A stretch of 64,000 nucleotides of DNA from CAVONV01 sp963697355 (lineage in GTDB: Bacteria > Acidobacteriota > Vicinamibacteria > Marinacidobacterales > DATDRI01): contig CAVONV010000035.1 of NCBI GenBank assembly GCA_963697355.1, positions 372,001-436,000 on the forward strand, written 5' to 3'. Of this stretch, positions 45,759 through 54,314 are shown piece after piece (the first letter of the stretch is position 1; every line of letters starts with the position of its first letter). The position numbers were made by a program, and so were the translations under genes. The notes under the pieces are model-generated. The model ran no database searches, was not told the DNA's origin, and was given only the letters and a program-made list of their open reading frames with translations.

Positions 45759-45884
45759 GGGGAGCGCTCGAAAGCCTGCCGATGGGGTATCTGTTGTGCG
45801 GACCGGTGGGAACAGGTAAGTCCATCTTGACTCATTGCACGACGGGGGAGATCGGCGTTCCTTGCCTCATGCTCAAGAACTTCC
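45759..45884 (+). pseudogene. Duplicated fragment of the AAA+ ATPase gene (Walker A region)
   Basis: About 126 bases nearly identical to 34,411-34,537 inside the AAA+ gene, with roughly eight mismatches and one missing base. It encodes GYLLCGPVGTGKSILTHCTT and PCLMLKNF, then similarity stops abruptly at AAGAACTTCC. The end coincides with the stop codon of the amidohydrolase on the other strand (45,884-45,886). There is no start, no Walker B and no downstream AAA+ sequence, so it is not functional. It marks a recombination or assembly breakpoint. Confidence 0.75.
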
Positions 45885-47582
45885 TATTTCCTTTGGTATC
45901 TCACCTTGCCGCCAACGATGGTATACAGGGCTCGAGTCGTCAGTATCTCTTTGGATTCTATGGTCAGAAGATCCTTGTCGAGTACGGTTAGATCAGCCAG
46001 TTTGCCAACCTCGATGGAGCCGAGAACCTCCTCCTGAAATGCGCCGTAGGCTGCCCAGATCGTGAATCCCTTTATCGCTTCTTCGATGCTCATACGCTGT
46101 TCGGGAAACCAGCCGCCTTCGGGACGGCCTGATGGGTCCTGCCGGGTGACGGCAGCATAGATGCCGAGCATCGGATTGTTCGACTCGACTGGGAAATCCG
46201 AACCGCAGGGAATGACCCTATCGGCATCAAGAAAGGACCGCCATGCATACGCACCCTTTGCCCGCTCCATTCCAACCCTGTCGGGAACCATGCGCATGTC
46301 GGACGTACAATGAGTGGGCTGCATTGCCGGAACGACACCCAGTTCTGCAAACTTAGCTATGTCCTCATCCCTTACGATCTGAGCGTGTTCTATCCTGAAA
46401 CGGTGGTCTTCTTTGGGAAACTCTTTGAACGCTTTTTCATAGGAATCGAGACACAAACGATTCCCCCTGATCCCAATACAATGAGTATTGACGCCCATAT
46501 CGGCCATCAGTGCCGCTTTCGAAATCCTGTAAATATACTCCGGTGTAACCCTCAGGAGCCCGGTATTGTCCGGATCGTCCGAATAAGGCTCAAAGAAGGC
46601 AGCACCGCGCGAACCCAGCGCACCATCGAAGAAGAGCTTGATGCTTAGAACGGAGAGCATGTAGTTGCCGTAGTCTTCGATTCTTTGTTCCTTGAAATAC
46701 TCGGCGATCTCTTCGGCGCTCCCCTCCAGCGGAAGCGCTTCTTGCTCCCCAAGCATCGCGTAGGCCCGCATGGGCAGTTCGCCTTTGTCAATCAGGTTCT
46801 TGTAGATGCCTATCTCCCAGGGGCTTACCCCAGCCTCGTGCCACCCCGTAAGCCCGACCGAAAGGCAGCTGTCAACGGCTTTGAGCAGTTTTCTGTTGTA
46901 TTCTTCCACCGTTTCAGCAGGAAACTTGTCTTTCACCAGGTTCATTGCCTTGTTGATGAGCACGCCTGAGGCCTTGCCGTTACCCTTCCGACGTATCACT
47001 CCCCCGAACGGATCCGGAGTGTCTTTGGTGATACCCGCGATATCGAGCGCCTTCTGATTGACAAATGCAGAGTTGCCGTCGACCCGGCGCAGGTAGACCG
47101 GATTGTCTGGAGAAACCTCACTAAGAGCGTCATGCTCCGGAAATGTCTTCACATCCCAGTTGTTTTGATCCCACCGTCCACCGATAATCCATTCCCCTGG
47201 TTCTACCATCCGGGCTCTTTCAGAGACCTTATCGACGATCTGCTGGAAGCTCGTTGTACCGTAGATATCCAGGTTCATGAGCTCTTCACCGAGGTTATGC
47301 ATATGCGCATGCCCATCGATTAAACCCGGCAGGACCAGCTGACCATCGAGGTCGATCACTTGCGTACTTCGTCCCACGAAGGAAACCGCATCTTCGTCGC
47401 TTCCGACGAATATGATCTTGTCTCCCTTTACCGCTACGGCTTCTTCAATCGAGAAGTTGTCGTCAACGGTCGCGACCTTTCCGTTACGGAAAACAAGGTC
47501 GGCCTCCTGCGGTTTGTTTGCAGGAAAGTGCCAGCAGCGCTATCGACAAGAACGCTGCGGTAGAGAGTTTGGAAGGACTCAT
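45884..47582 (-). CDS. YtcJ-like amidohydrolase lipoprotein (Amidohydro_3), one frameshift
   Basis: Metal-dependent hydrolase, paralogue of the gene at 2,215. From ATG 47,582, preceded by GGAGG, the leader STAAFLSIALLALSC ends in a lipobox. Near 47,520 the frame changes and the mature protein begins EADLVFRNGKVATVDDNFS and IIFVGSDEDAVSFVG. Then come the zinc-binding GLIDGHAHMH, the carboxylated-lysine region LSIKLFFDGALGSRG, NTHCIGIRGN, RIEHAQIVRDED, FGSDFPVESNNP-like text CGSDFPVESNNPMLG, and the C-terminal beta domain GSIEVGKLADLTVLD. The part from 47,377 to the stop is uninterrupted (497 residues). Substrate unknown. Lipid anchoring suggests it works on exogenous amides or esters. Confidence 0.83.
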
Positions 47583-47607
47583 GATGCCTCCGTGGTCAGT
47601 CCTGTCA

Positions 47608-47672
47608 TTCGGTGACAGGTAACTGATATTTGGTGCGGATATACCTGCAAATATCAGTTACCTGTCACCGAA
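47608..47672. repeat. Perfect 24-bp inverted repeat (hairpin)
   Basis: Arms 47,608-47,631 and 47,649-47,672 are exact reverse complements over 24 bases, with a 17-base loop. The left arm begins TTCGGTGACAGGTAACTGAT. The right arm ends directly at the stop codon of the oxidoreductase gene. The core GGTGACAGGTAACTG resembles the heptamer array at 49,362. It could act as a strong transcript-ending or mRNA-stabilising structure or be a small mobile palindrome. Confidence 0.85.
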
Positions 47673-49340
47673 TTACTCGTTCTGGCCCGCTTTCCCGCTC
47701 GAGATCAGCCATTTCATCCCGCCGCCCAAATATTGCGCCGAGATGCCTTTCTCTCTGAGAACACGTACGGTCTCTGCAGAACGCATTCCCCTCTCGCAGA
47801 CGACGAGCCACGGACCGTCCTCCAATTCACCGACGCGCGTACGAATCTGGGCCAAGGGAAGCGCCGCCGAAGATTCCGCGGGGAGTGGCCGAGCCTCAAT
47901 CTCCTCTGAGTGTCTGACATCTAACAGTTTAGTATCCTCCAATACTCTGAAGGGTGAGGCGGCCTCGATCCCGTCCTCGGCATTTAGCGCCGCAAAGGCC
48001 AGGACGGCCAAGGGATCCAATGCCGGCGAGTAGGGAGGAGCGTAGGCATGCTCGAGATGAGCCAACTGACCGAGCGTTGCTCCTTCTTGAATGAGTTGGG
48101 TCGCAACATCCACGCGCTTGGTCACGTCACCTTCTCCAACGACTTGTACCCCCAGCACTCGACGCGAAGCGGATTGGTAGACGATCTGAAGCGCGATGTC
48201 TTTGGTCTCCGGCCAGTAGTGCGGACGATCTTGAGCCGACACACAAACCGTTCGAGCGTCTCGATACCGTTTCTCCGCTTGCCGAAACGTCAGACCCACG
48301 CCGGCCGCGTTGCAATCGAACACTTTGACGGCAACCGCACCGGCCACGGCCGGGAACCGGTCGTCTCTTCCTGCCAAGACATTGGCCAGTGTCCTCCCCT
48401 GCCGGTTGGCCAGGGATCCAAGGGGAAAGTAGCAAGCCTCACCCGTGACCGCGTGTCGAATCTCAGCACAGTCACCCACGGCCCAGACATTGGGTTTCGA
48501 AGTGGCAAACCGTTCATCAACGGCGATCGCTCCCGTTGTTCCGATAGTGATGCCGACCGTTCGAGCGAGCTCGACAACGGGCTCGACTCCCGTCGCCACA
48601 ACGGCGCAATCTGCCTCGAGAGACTCCCCCCCTGCCACCACGGCAACGCCTCCATCCGAGGCCTCGATGCGCTCGACGGGAGACCGAGTGTGAAGATGAA
48701 CATCATTCTCCCGTAAGGCATGGCTTACGATACCCGCCGTCTCCCGATCGAGCACCCCTGGTAGAGGACTCTCGGCAGCTTCGACGAGTGTCACTTCAGC
48801 TCCCCAAAGGGCACCAAAAGCCTCGGCGAGCTCACAGCCAACCAGGCCGGCACCGACGATGATCACGCTTTCAATCTCACCCTTTGCCAGCCCGTTGTGA
48901 AGAGGGGCGATGTCTTCATAGGCGTGAAACGAGCGCACCCTTGGGTGGTCCGGCTGCTGCGCAAGCCTCCTTGGTCGAGCTCCCGTCGCTAGGACGAGCT
49001 CGTCCCATTCGAGCTGCCTTTCGCCATCTTTGCTCTCGACCCAAAGCCGGTTTGGCGATGGTTCGATGTGGATTGCCCGGTGGCCGCCCAGAACCTCGAC
49101 ACCCTTGACGGAGGAGAAATAGTCGGCGTCCCGGAGGACTCCGTCACCGGTCTGCCGGAGTGCTATTGCATCACCGATATCTCCGGAGAGGACGTACGGC
49201 ATACCGCAGGCTGCATAGGAGAAGACGTCTCCTTGCTCCACGACAGTGACGTGCCAATCGGGCTCGAGACGCGCCAGGCGGCTGGCACAGCGTAAGCCTG
49301 CTGCAGAGGCACCTACTATCACAACGCGACGTTTGCCCAT
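47673..49340 (-). CDS. CoA-disulfide reductase/NADH oxidase-like flavoprotein with C-terminal rhodanese domain
   Basis: 555 residues, intact. FAD site VIVGASAAGLRCASRL at 7-22; active cysteine Cys45 in SYAACGMPYVLSG as in CoA-disulfide reductases; NAD site VIIVGAGLVGCELAEAF; second FAD motif VWAVGDCAEIRH; then the dimer domain. About 455-555 is a rhodanese domain with Cys515 in VVCERGMRSAETV. Proteins with this plan (CoADR-Rhd, Npsr) reduce CoA-disulfides, CoA-persulfides or polysulfides with NAD(P)H and handle sulfane sulfur. The upstream neighbour is an NrfD/PsrC-like membrane subunit, in line with sulfur or quinone redox chemistry. The gene is bounded on both sides by palindromic repeats. 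Confidence 0.87.
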   Translation of the reverse strand: MGKRRVVIVGASAAGLRCASRLARLEPDWHVTVVEQGDVFSYAACGMPYVLSGDIGDAIALRQTGDGVLRDADYFSSVKGVEVLGGHRAIHIEPSPNRLWVESKDGERQLEWDELVLATGARPRRLAQQPDHPRVRSFHAYEDIAPLHNGLAKGEIESVIIVGAGLVGCELAEAFGALWGAEVTLVEAAESPLPGVLDRETAGIVSHALRENDVHLHTRSPVERIEASDGGVAVVAGGESLEADCAVVATGVEPVVELARTVGITIGTTGAIAVDERFATSKPNVWAVGDCAEIRHAVTGEACYFPLGSLANRQGRTLANVLAGRDDRFPAVAGAVAVKVFDCNAAGVGLTFRQAEKRYRDARTVCVSAQDRPHYWPETKDIALQIVYQSASRRVLGVQVVGEGDVTKRVDVATQLIQEGATLGQLAHLEHAYAPPYSPALDPLAVLAFAALNAEDGIEAASPFRVLEDTKLLDVRHSEEIEARPLPAESSAALPLAQIRTRVGELEDGPWLVVCERGMRSAETVRVLREKGISAQYLGGGMKWLISSGKAGQNE

Positions 49341-49361
49341 GGGTTGCTCCGAAGTGGTAAG

Positions 49362-49440
49362 GAGTGACCAGTGACCCAGAACCAGTGAGTTACCAGTTAC
49401 CAGTCTTCACTGGTAACTGATTACTGATGACTGATTACTT
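49362..49440. repeat. Heptamer repeat array with inverted centre
   Basis: Successive seven-base units read AGTGACC, AGTGACC, CAGAACC, AGTGAGT, TACCAGT, TACCAGT, then CTTC, then ACTGGTA, ACTGATT, ACTGATG, ACTGATT. The two halves face each other, so the middle forms an 11-bp perfect hairpin (CAGTTACCAGT, loop CTTC, ACTGGTAACTG). The array fills the space between the NrfD-like and oxidoreductase genes. Its words match the core of the palindrome at 47,608. Confidence 0.75.
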
Positions 49441-49453
49441 GCTTCTTCCACAC

Positions 49454-49670
49454 TCAGGGAGCCATCTCTTCTCGTACAGAGACGGCGATCTTGTACAGCC
49501 CGGTCAAGATCAGGAAACCAATGGCGTAGATGCCGAGCGTGATGAGAGCCTCAGGCAACGTCGGCCAGTACTCGACGACTTCACCGAGAGGATTGGGGAT
49601 GAATCCCGTGACGACCATTCCGAGGCCTTTTTCAATCCAGATGGCCGTGACGGCCACCGGAACGACGATC
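49454..49670 (-). CDS. C-terminal end of an NrfD/PsrC-like quinone-interacting membrane subunit
   Basis: About 70 residues ending in two hydrophobic segments: VIVVPVAVTAIWIEKGLGM, then GFIPNPLGEVVEYWPTLPEA and LITLGIYAIGFLILTGLYKI. The WIEKGxG(M/L) and GFIPxPLGEVVEY motifs are typical of the last helices of NrfD-family subunits (PsrC, DsrP, ActC/ActF), which exchange electrons with quinones. Everything upstream of about 49,670 on this strand is gyrB on the other strand, so the gene is cut by the contig join. It precedes the rhodanese flavoprotein on the same strand. Confidence 0.75.
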
Positions 49671-49690
49671 ACGTTCTGGCCCGATCCGAC
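49650..49690. other. Chimeric junction between two genomes
   Basis: Left of here the minus strand encodes an NrfD-like protein; right of here the plus strand encodes GyrB from the middle of its ATPase domain. The bases around GGAACGACGATCACGTTCTG read sensibly in both genes (VIVVPV on one strand, GTTITFWPDP on the other), so the join lies in a stretch both parents share. GC content and codon choice rise sharply to the right. Confidence 0.8.
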
Positions 49691-51086
49691 GATCTTCAAC
49701 GCCGAGGGTGTCGAGTTCGTGGCGCGTACCGTGCTCGAACGGTTGCAGACCATGGCGTTCCTCAACCGTGGCCTCGAGATCGTCTTCCGCGACGAGCGAG
49801 AAGGACGTGAGCAGGACGTCACGTACCAGTACAAGGGCGGGCTGATCGACTTCGTGAAGCACCTCAACGCCACGAAGGAACCGCTGTTCTCGAAGGTCTG
49901 CCACTTCGAGGACGAAGACGAAGACGAGGGCCAGTACCTCGACATCGCGATCCAGTGGAACACGGGGTACCACGAGGGGATCCACGGCTACGCCAACGGC
50001 ATCTCGACCATCGAAGGTGGGATGCACGTCGAAGGGTTCCGCACGGCATTGACCAACGCGGTGAACCGATACGCCAAGGCGAAGAACCTGGTCAAGGAGA
50101 AGGACCCGAGCCTCGCCGGTGAGGACATCCGCGAAGGGATCACAGCGATCATCGCCGTGAAGCTCCGTGAGCCGCAGTTCGAAGGTCAGACCAAGGCCAA
50201 GCTCGGCAACGTCACGATGCGGTCGTTCGTGCAGAAGGTCGCCTACGAGCGTGTCGGCGAGTGGCTGGACGAGAACCCGACCGAGGCGAACAAGGCGGTG
50301 AAGAAGGCCCTCGCCGCGGCCCAGGCGCGCATCGCCGCGAAGAACGCCCGCAACGCGATCCGGCGCAAGACGGCGCTGTCCGGCGCGGGGATGCCGGACA
50401 AGTTGAAGGACTGCTCGTCGCGCAACGCCGACGAATCCGAGTTGTTCATCGTCGAGGGCGACTCCGCCGGGGGGACGGCGGTCGATGCTCGCGACCCACG
50501 CACCCAGGCGATCCTGCCGATCCGCGGCAAGATCCTCAACGTCGAGCGGGCGCGCATCGACAAGATGCTGAAGAACAACGAGATCCAGGCGCTGATCACC
50601 GCCATCGGAGCTGGTGTCGGCGACGAGTTCGACGTCACCAAGGTGCGCTACCACAAGGTCATCGCGCTGGCCGACGCCGATGTCGACGGCAGCCACATCC
50701 GCACGCTGTTGCTGACGTTCTTCTTCCGCCAGATCCGCGAGATGGTCGAGGCGGGCTACGTCTACATCGCCCAACCCCCGCTGTATTCCACCGAGGTCGG
50801 CAAAGAGAAGGTCTACCTGAAAGACGACCTGTCCAAGGCCCGGTTCCTCGAAGACCGCCCCAACCACAAGAAGCAGTTCCAACGGTTGAAGGGTCTCGGC
50901 GAGATGGACTGGGAAGAGCTGCGCGCCACCACGATGGACCGCTCGACGCGCACGCTGTTGCAGGTCACAGTCGAGGAAGCCGCGCTGGCCGACGAGGTGA
51001 CGTCGGTACTCATGGGCGACGACGTGGCGAGCCGGCGGGAGTTCATCACGAAGAACGCCCGGGACGTACAGCACCTCGACTTCTGA
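49660..51086 (+). CDS. gyrB: DNA gyrase subunit B, 5' truncated
   Basis: ATPase subunit of DNA gyrase, which supercoils DNA using ATP. The recognisable part starts at GTTITFWPDPTIF, the end of the GHKL ATPase region, and continues through the transducer domain (EGITAIIAVKLREPQFEGQT). The TOPRIM domain has EGDSAGGTAVDARDP and ADADVDGSHIRTLLLTFF, and the tail has RFQRLKGLGEMD-like text FQRLKGLGEMDWEELRATTM. The first 150-200 residues are missing because of the contig join; the open frame to 49,530 is the other organism's DNA read backwards. The end (ARDVQHLDF) is normal. gyrA follows by 52 bases, the standard actinobacterial pair. Confidence 0.93.
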
Positions 51087-51138
51087 GTCCGTCGACCCGA
51101 TGCCGAGCTGGGCGCAGCGCTGAGAGCCGAGAGAACGA

Positions 51139-53607
51139 GTGACTGACAACAACGACACCACCACCACCGACGGCGACGATCCGATCGACCCGATCCAGCC
51201 ACGACCACTCCACGACGAGATGGAGACGTCGTTCCTGGAGTACGCGATGTCGGTCATCATGTCGCGTGCCCTGCCCGACGTGCGCGACGGGCTGAAGCCG
51301 GTACACCGCCGGATCATCTGGGACATGGACGAGCAGGGCTTCCGGCCCGATCGCGGCCACGTCAAGTGCGCCCGCGTGTCCGGCGACACGATGGCGCGGT
51401 TCCATCCGCACGGCGACTCGGCCATCTATGACGCGCTGGTGCGGATGGCGCAGCCGTTCTCGCTGCGCCACCCGCTGATCGACTTCCACGGCAACTACGG
51501 CTCGCCCGACTTCGGCCCGGCCGCCTCGCGCTACACCGAGTGCCGTCTCGATCCCCTGGCGATGCAGCTGCTCGCCGACATCGACGAGAACACCGTCGAC
51601 ATGGTGCCGAACTACGACGGCACGTCCGAGGAGCCGATCGTGCTCCCGGCACGGTTCCCGAACCTGCTGGTCAACGGCAGCCAGGGCATCGCCGTCGGGA
51701 TGGCGACGAACATCCCACCGCACAACCTGAGCGAGGTGATCGATGCGGTCGTGCACCTGATCGATCATCCCGAGGCGACCGTCGAAGACCTGATGGAGTT
51801 CGTCAAGGGCCCCGATTTCCCGACCGGGGGCAGCATCCTCGGCCGCGCCGGGATCATCGACGCCTACCGCACGGGTCGCGGCTCGGTGAAGATGCGGGCC
51901 ACGGCGGCGATCGAAGAGACCCGCAGCGGAGCGATGGAGATCGTCGTCTCCCAGCTGCCCTACCAGACGAGTTGCTCGTCGATCGCGGCGCGGATCACCG
52001 AGCTCGTCGACGGCGGCGATCTCGACGGCATCCGCGACGTCAACGATGCGTCCTCCGGTGGCGCAACCGACCTGCGCATCACCCTCAAACGTGACGCCAA
52101 CGCCAACGTCGTGCTCAACAACCTGTTCAAGCTCACCCAGCTGCAGTCGACGTTCTCGATCAACATGGTCGCCCTCGTCGACGGGGTCCCGCGGCAGATC
52201 AACCTGCGCGATGCGCTCGTCGCCTACATCAAGCATCAGGTCGAGGTCATCACTCGCCGGTCCGAGTACCGCCTCGACAAGAAGCGCGATCGCGAGCACA
52301 TCCTCGAGGGTCGCATCAAGGCGCTCGACGTCATCGACGAGATCATCGCCTTGATCCGCGCCAGCGATGATGCTGCAGCGGCACGCGCCGGACTGATGGC
52401 CGAGCCGTTCGCGTTCACCGAGCGCCAGGCCAACGACATCCTCGACATGCAGCTGCGACAGCTCACCCGTCTGTCGCGCATCGACCTCGAGACCGAGCTC
52501 GGAGAGGTGCGTGAAGCGATCAAGGAGCTCGAAGCGATCCTCGCCGACCCCGACCGACTGAACGGTGTGATCAAGGACGAGATCACCGCGATTCGTGAGG
52601 AGTTCGCCAGCCCTCGCGTCTGCCAGATCACCTACGACGACGGCGAGATCTCGATCGAGGACCTCGTCGACGACAAAGAGCTCGTGATCGTGATGACCGA
52701 GGCGCAGTACGTGAAGGCGGTGCCGGCGGCGTCGTTCAAGACGCAGGGCCGCGGAGGTCGTGGCGTGTCGGGCGGCAAGATGAAGGCCGACGACATCGTG
52801 CGCCACGTCATCTTCACCACCGCGCACGCGCACCTGCTGTTCTTCTCCAACCGCGGCAAGGTCTACCGGCTGCGGGCGCTCGACATCCCGGAACGTGAGC
52901 GCACCGCGAAGGGGATGCCGATCGTCAACCTGCTCCCGCTCCAGGCGGACGAGAAGATCCAGGCGATCATCGACACGCGAGCGTTCGCAGGCGACCGCTA
53001 CCTGTTCTTCGCAACCCGGCACGGGACGGTCAAGAAGACCGCCTTCGACGCATACGACTCGTCCCGACGTGACGGCCTGATCGCGATCAACCTGCGCGGC
53101 GACGACGAGCTGGTGCGCGTGATCGAGACGGGTGGCGACGACGACATCTTCATGGTCAGCGCCAACGGGATGACGATCCGGTTCAACGAGAACGACGTTC
53201 GTCCCATGGGTCGAACCGCAGGCGGTGTCCGAGGGATGAAGCTGAAGGGCGCCGACGACGAGGTGGTCTCGGTCGACGTCGCTCGCGACGACACCGCGAT
53301 CTTGTTGATGACCGGGGCCGGATTCGGCAAACGCACTCAGCTCGACCGGTTCAACGTGCAGGGCCGCGGTGGTCAGGGGGTCCGCGGCATCAAGCTGACC
53401 GGTCGCAAGGGCAAGGTCGTCGCGGCGTTCATGGTCGGTCTCGACGACGAGATCGTCGCCGTGTCGAACAACGGGATCACGATCCGCCTCGCTGTTCGGG
53501 AGATCTCCTCACAGGGGCGTGACGCCACGGGTGTCCGGATCATGAACCTCGACGACGGTGACGTCGTCGGTTCGGTCGCCCCGATCCTGTCCGCCGACGA
53601 CACCTGA
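51139..53607 (+). CDS. gyrA: DNA gyrase subunit A
   Basis: 822 residues, uninterrupted, from a GTG start. Breakage-reunion domain: YAMSVIMSRALPDVRDGLKP, the quinolone-determining segment HPHGDSAIYDALVRMAQPFS with serine and aspartate in the usual places, and catalytic Tyr132 in SRYTECRLDPL. A coiled coil follows (about 400-480). The C-terminal pinwheel carries GyrA-box text QGRGGRGVSGGKMKADD and QGRGGQGVRGIKLTGRKG. It forms the A2B2 gyrase with GyrB. High GC and the following DUF3566 and tRNA-Ile genes point to Actinomycetota. This gene shows no frame errors. Confidence 0.96.
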   Translation: MTDNNDTTTTDGDDPIDPIQPRPLHDEMETSFLEYAMSVIMSRALPDVRDGLKPVHRRIIWDMDEQGFRPDRGHVKCARVSGDTMARFHPHGDSAIYDALVRMAQPFSLRHPLIDFHGNYGSPDFGPAASRYTECRLDPLAMQLLADIDENTVDMVPNYDGTSEEPIVLPARFPNLLVNGSQGIAVGMATNIPPHNLSEVIDAVVHLIDHPEATVEDLMEFVKGPDFPTGGSILGRAGIIDAYRTGRGSVKMRATAAIEETRSGAMEIVVSQLPYQTSCSSIAARITELVDGGDLDGIRDVNDASSGGATDLRITLKRDANANVVLNNLFKLTQLQSTFSINMVALVDGVPRQINLRDALVAYIKHQVEVITRRSEYRLDKKRDREHILEGRIKALDVIDEIIALIRASDDAAAARAGLMAEPFAFTERQANDILDMQLRQLTRLSRIDLETELGEVREAIKELEAILADPDRLNGVIKDEITAIREEFASPRVCQITYDDGEISIEDLVDDKELVIVMTEAQYVKAVPAASFKTQGRGGRGVSGGKMKADDIVRHVIFTTAHAHLLFFSNRGKVYRLRALDIPERERTAKGMPIVNLLPLQADEKIQAIIDTRAFAGDRYLFFATRHGTVKKTAFDAYDSSRRDGLIAINLRGDDELVRVIETGGDDDIFMVSANGMTIRFNENDVRPMGRTAGGVRGMKLKGADDEVVSVDVARDDTAILLMTGAGFGKRTQLDRFNVQGRGGQGVRGIKLTGRKGKVVAAFMVGLDDEIVAVSNNGITIRLAVREISSQGRDATGVRIMNLDDGDVVGSVAPILSADDT

Positions 53608-53778
53608 TCTCGCCCATCCGGTGACCCCCGCCCTCCGGGGGCGAGGGGTTCGCCGCGGTGGCCGCTTCGCGACCGGCCGGTCGCCGACATCGATAGCAAC
53701 ACGACGGGACGTCTGGACGGGCGGCGGCGACGGTCGCCGTCACCGTTCGCCGTCACCGTCCGACGATGGAGGTGGCAC

Positions 53779-54276
53779 ATGAACGGCGAGCGATGCTCGA
53801 CAGAGGTCGGATCAGCTCCGCCGGGCGCCGGGCGCCGGACCACAGGGCCGGTACCCCGCAACGAGGCGGCGGGACGACACTGCCGGGACGCGGCGACACG
53901 CCGACACCGCGCGACGGCGACACGCCGACACCGAGCAACGAGACATCATCGCGACGCCGAGCGGCGATGGCGAGATGGTGGGCGTGGCAGCGCTGCCGTG
54001 GTGGTGTTGATCGTCACCACGGTGATCTCGTCGCTGGTGCTCGGCGCGGTTGGGGAGTTCGGTCGCGCCAGCGTGCAGCGGGCGCGCGCCCAGACAGCAG
54101 CTGATGCGAGCGCGCTCGCCGGGCTCGACGGCGGTCGAGCCGCCGCCGCCGCCATCGCCGCGCGCAACGGTGGAGTGCTCCTCGGGTGGCAGCGCGGACC
54201 CGGGGCGGGTGAGGTCACCGTGGTGGTTCGCTTCGGCGAGATCACGGCCATAGCACGCGCGTCCGATGCCGAGTGA
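53779..54276 (+). CDS. TadE-like small membrane protein
   Basis: About 165 residues. The first 65 are low-complexity Arg/His/Thr-rich text from short direct repeats (GCGACACGCCGACACCG-like), so the true start may be later. The conserved part is one membrane helix (SAAVVVLIVTTVISSLVLGA) followed by RARAQTAADASALAGLDG and VRFGEITAIARA, matching the TadE/TadG-like proteins of actinobacterial secretion/DNA-translocation gene neighbourhoods. Probably a pseudopilin-like envelope protein. It overlaps no other real gene and ends 38 bases before the DUF3566 start. Confidence 0.6.
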   Translation: MNGERCSTEVGSAPPGAGRRTTGPVPRNEAAGRHCRDAATRRHRATATRRHRATRHHRDAERRWRDGGRGSAAVVVLIVTTVISSLVLGAVGEFGRASVQRARAQTAADASALAGLDGGRAAAAAIAARNGGVLLGWQRGPGAGEVTVVVRFGEITAIARASDAE

Positions 54277-54314
54277 CCACTCTGGGTGGAGGGGTGTCTC
54301 CTACACTGGGCGCG

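Noticed and set aside
49530..49660. Upstream extension of the gyrB frame
   Set aside because: It reads the other organism's NrfD gene backwards; GyrB similarity begins only at GTTITFWPDP.
49632..53022. Very long minus-strand open frames (597 and 658 residues) opposite gyrB and gyrA
   Set aside because: High-GC DNA keeps the antisense frame open. Their composition (Arg/Val/Asp/Leu-rich, no domain) is typical of antisense shadows and the plus strand encodes canonical gyrase.
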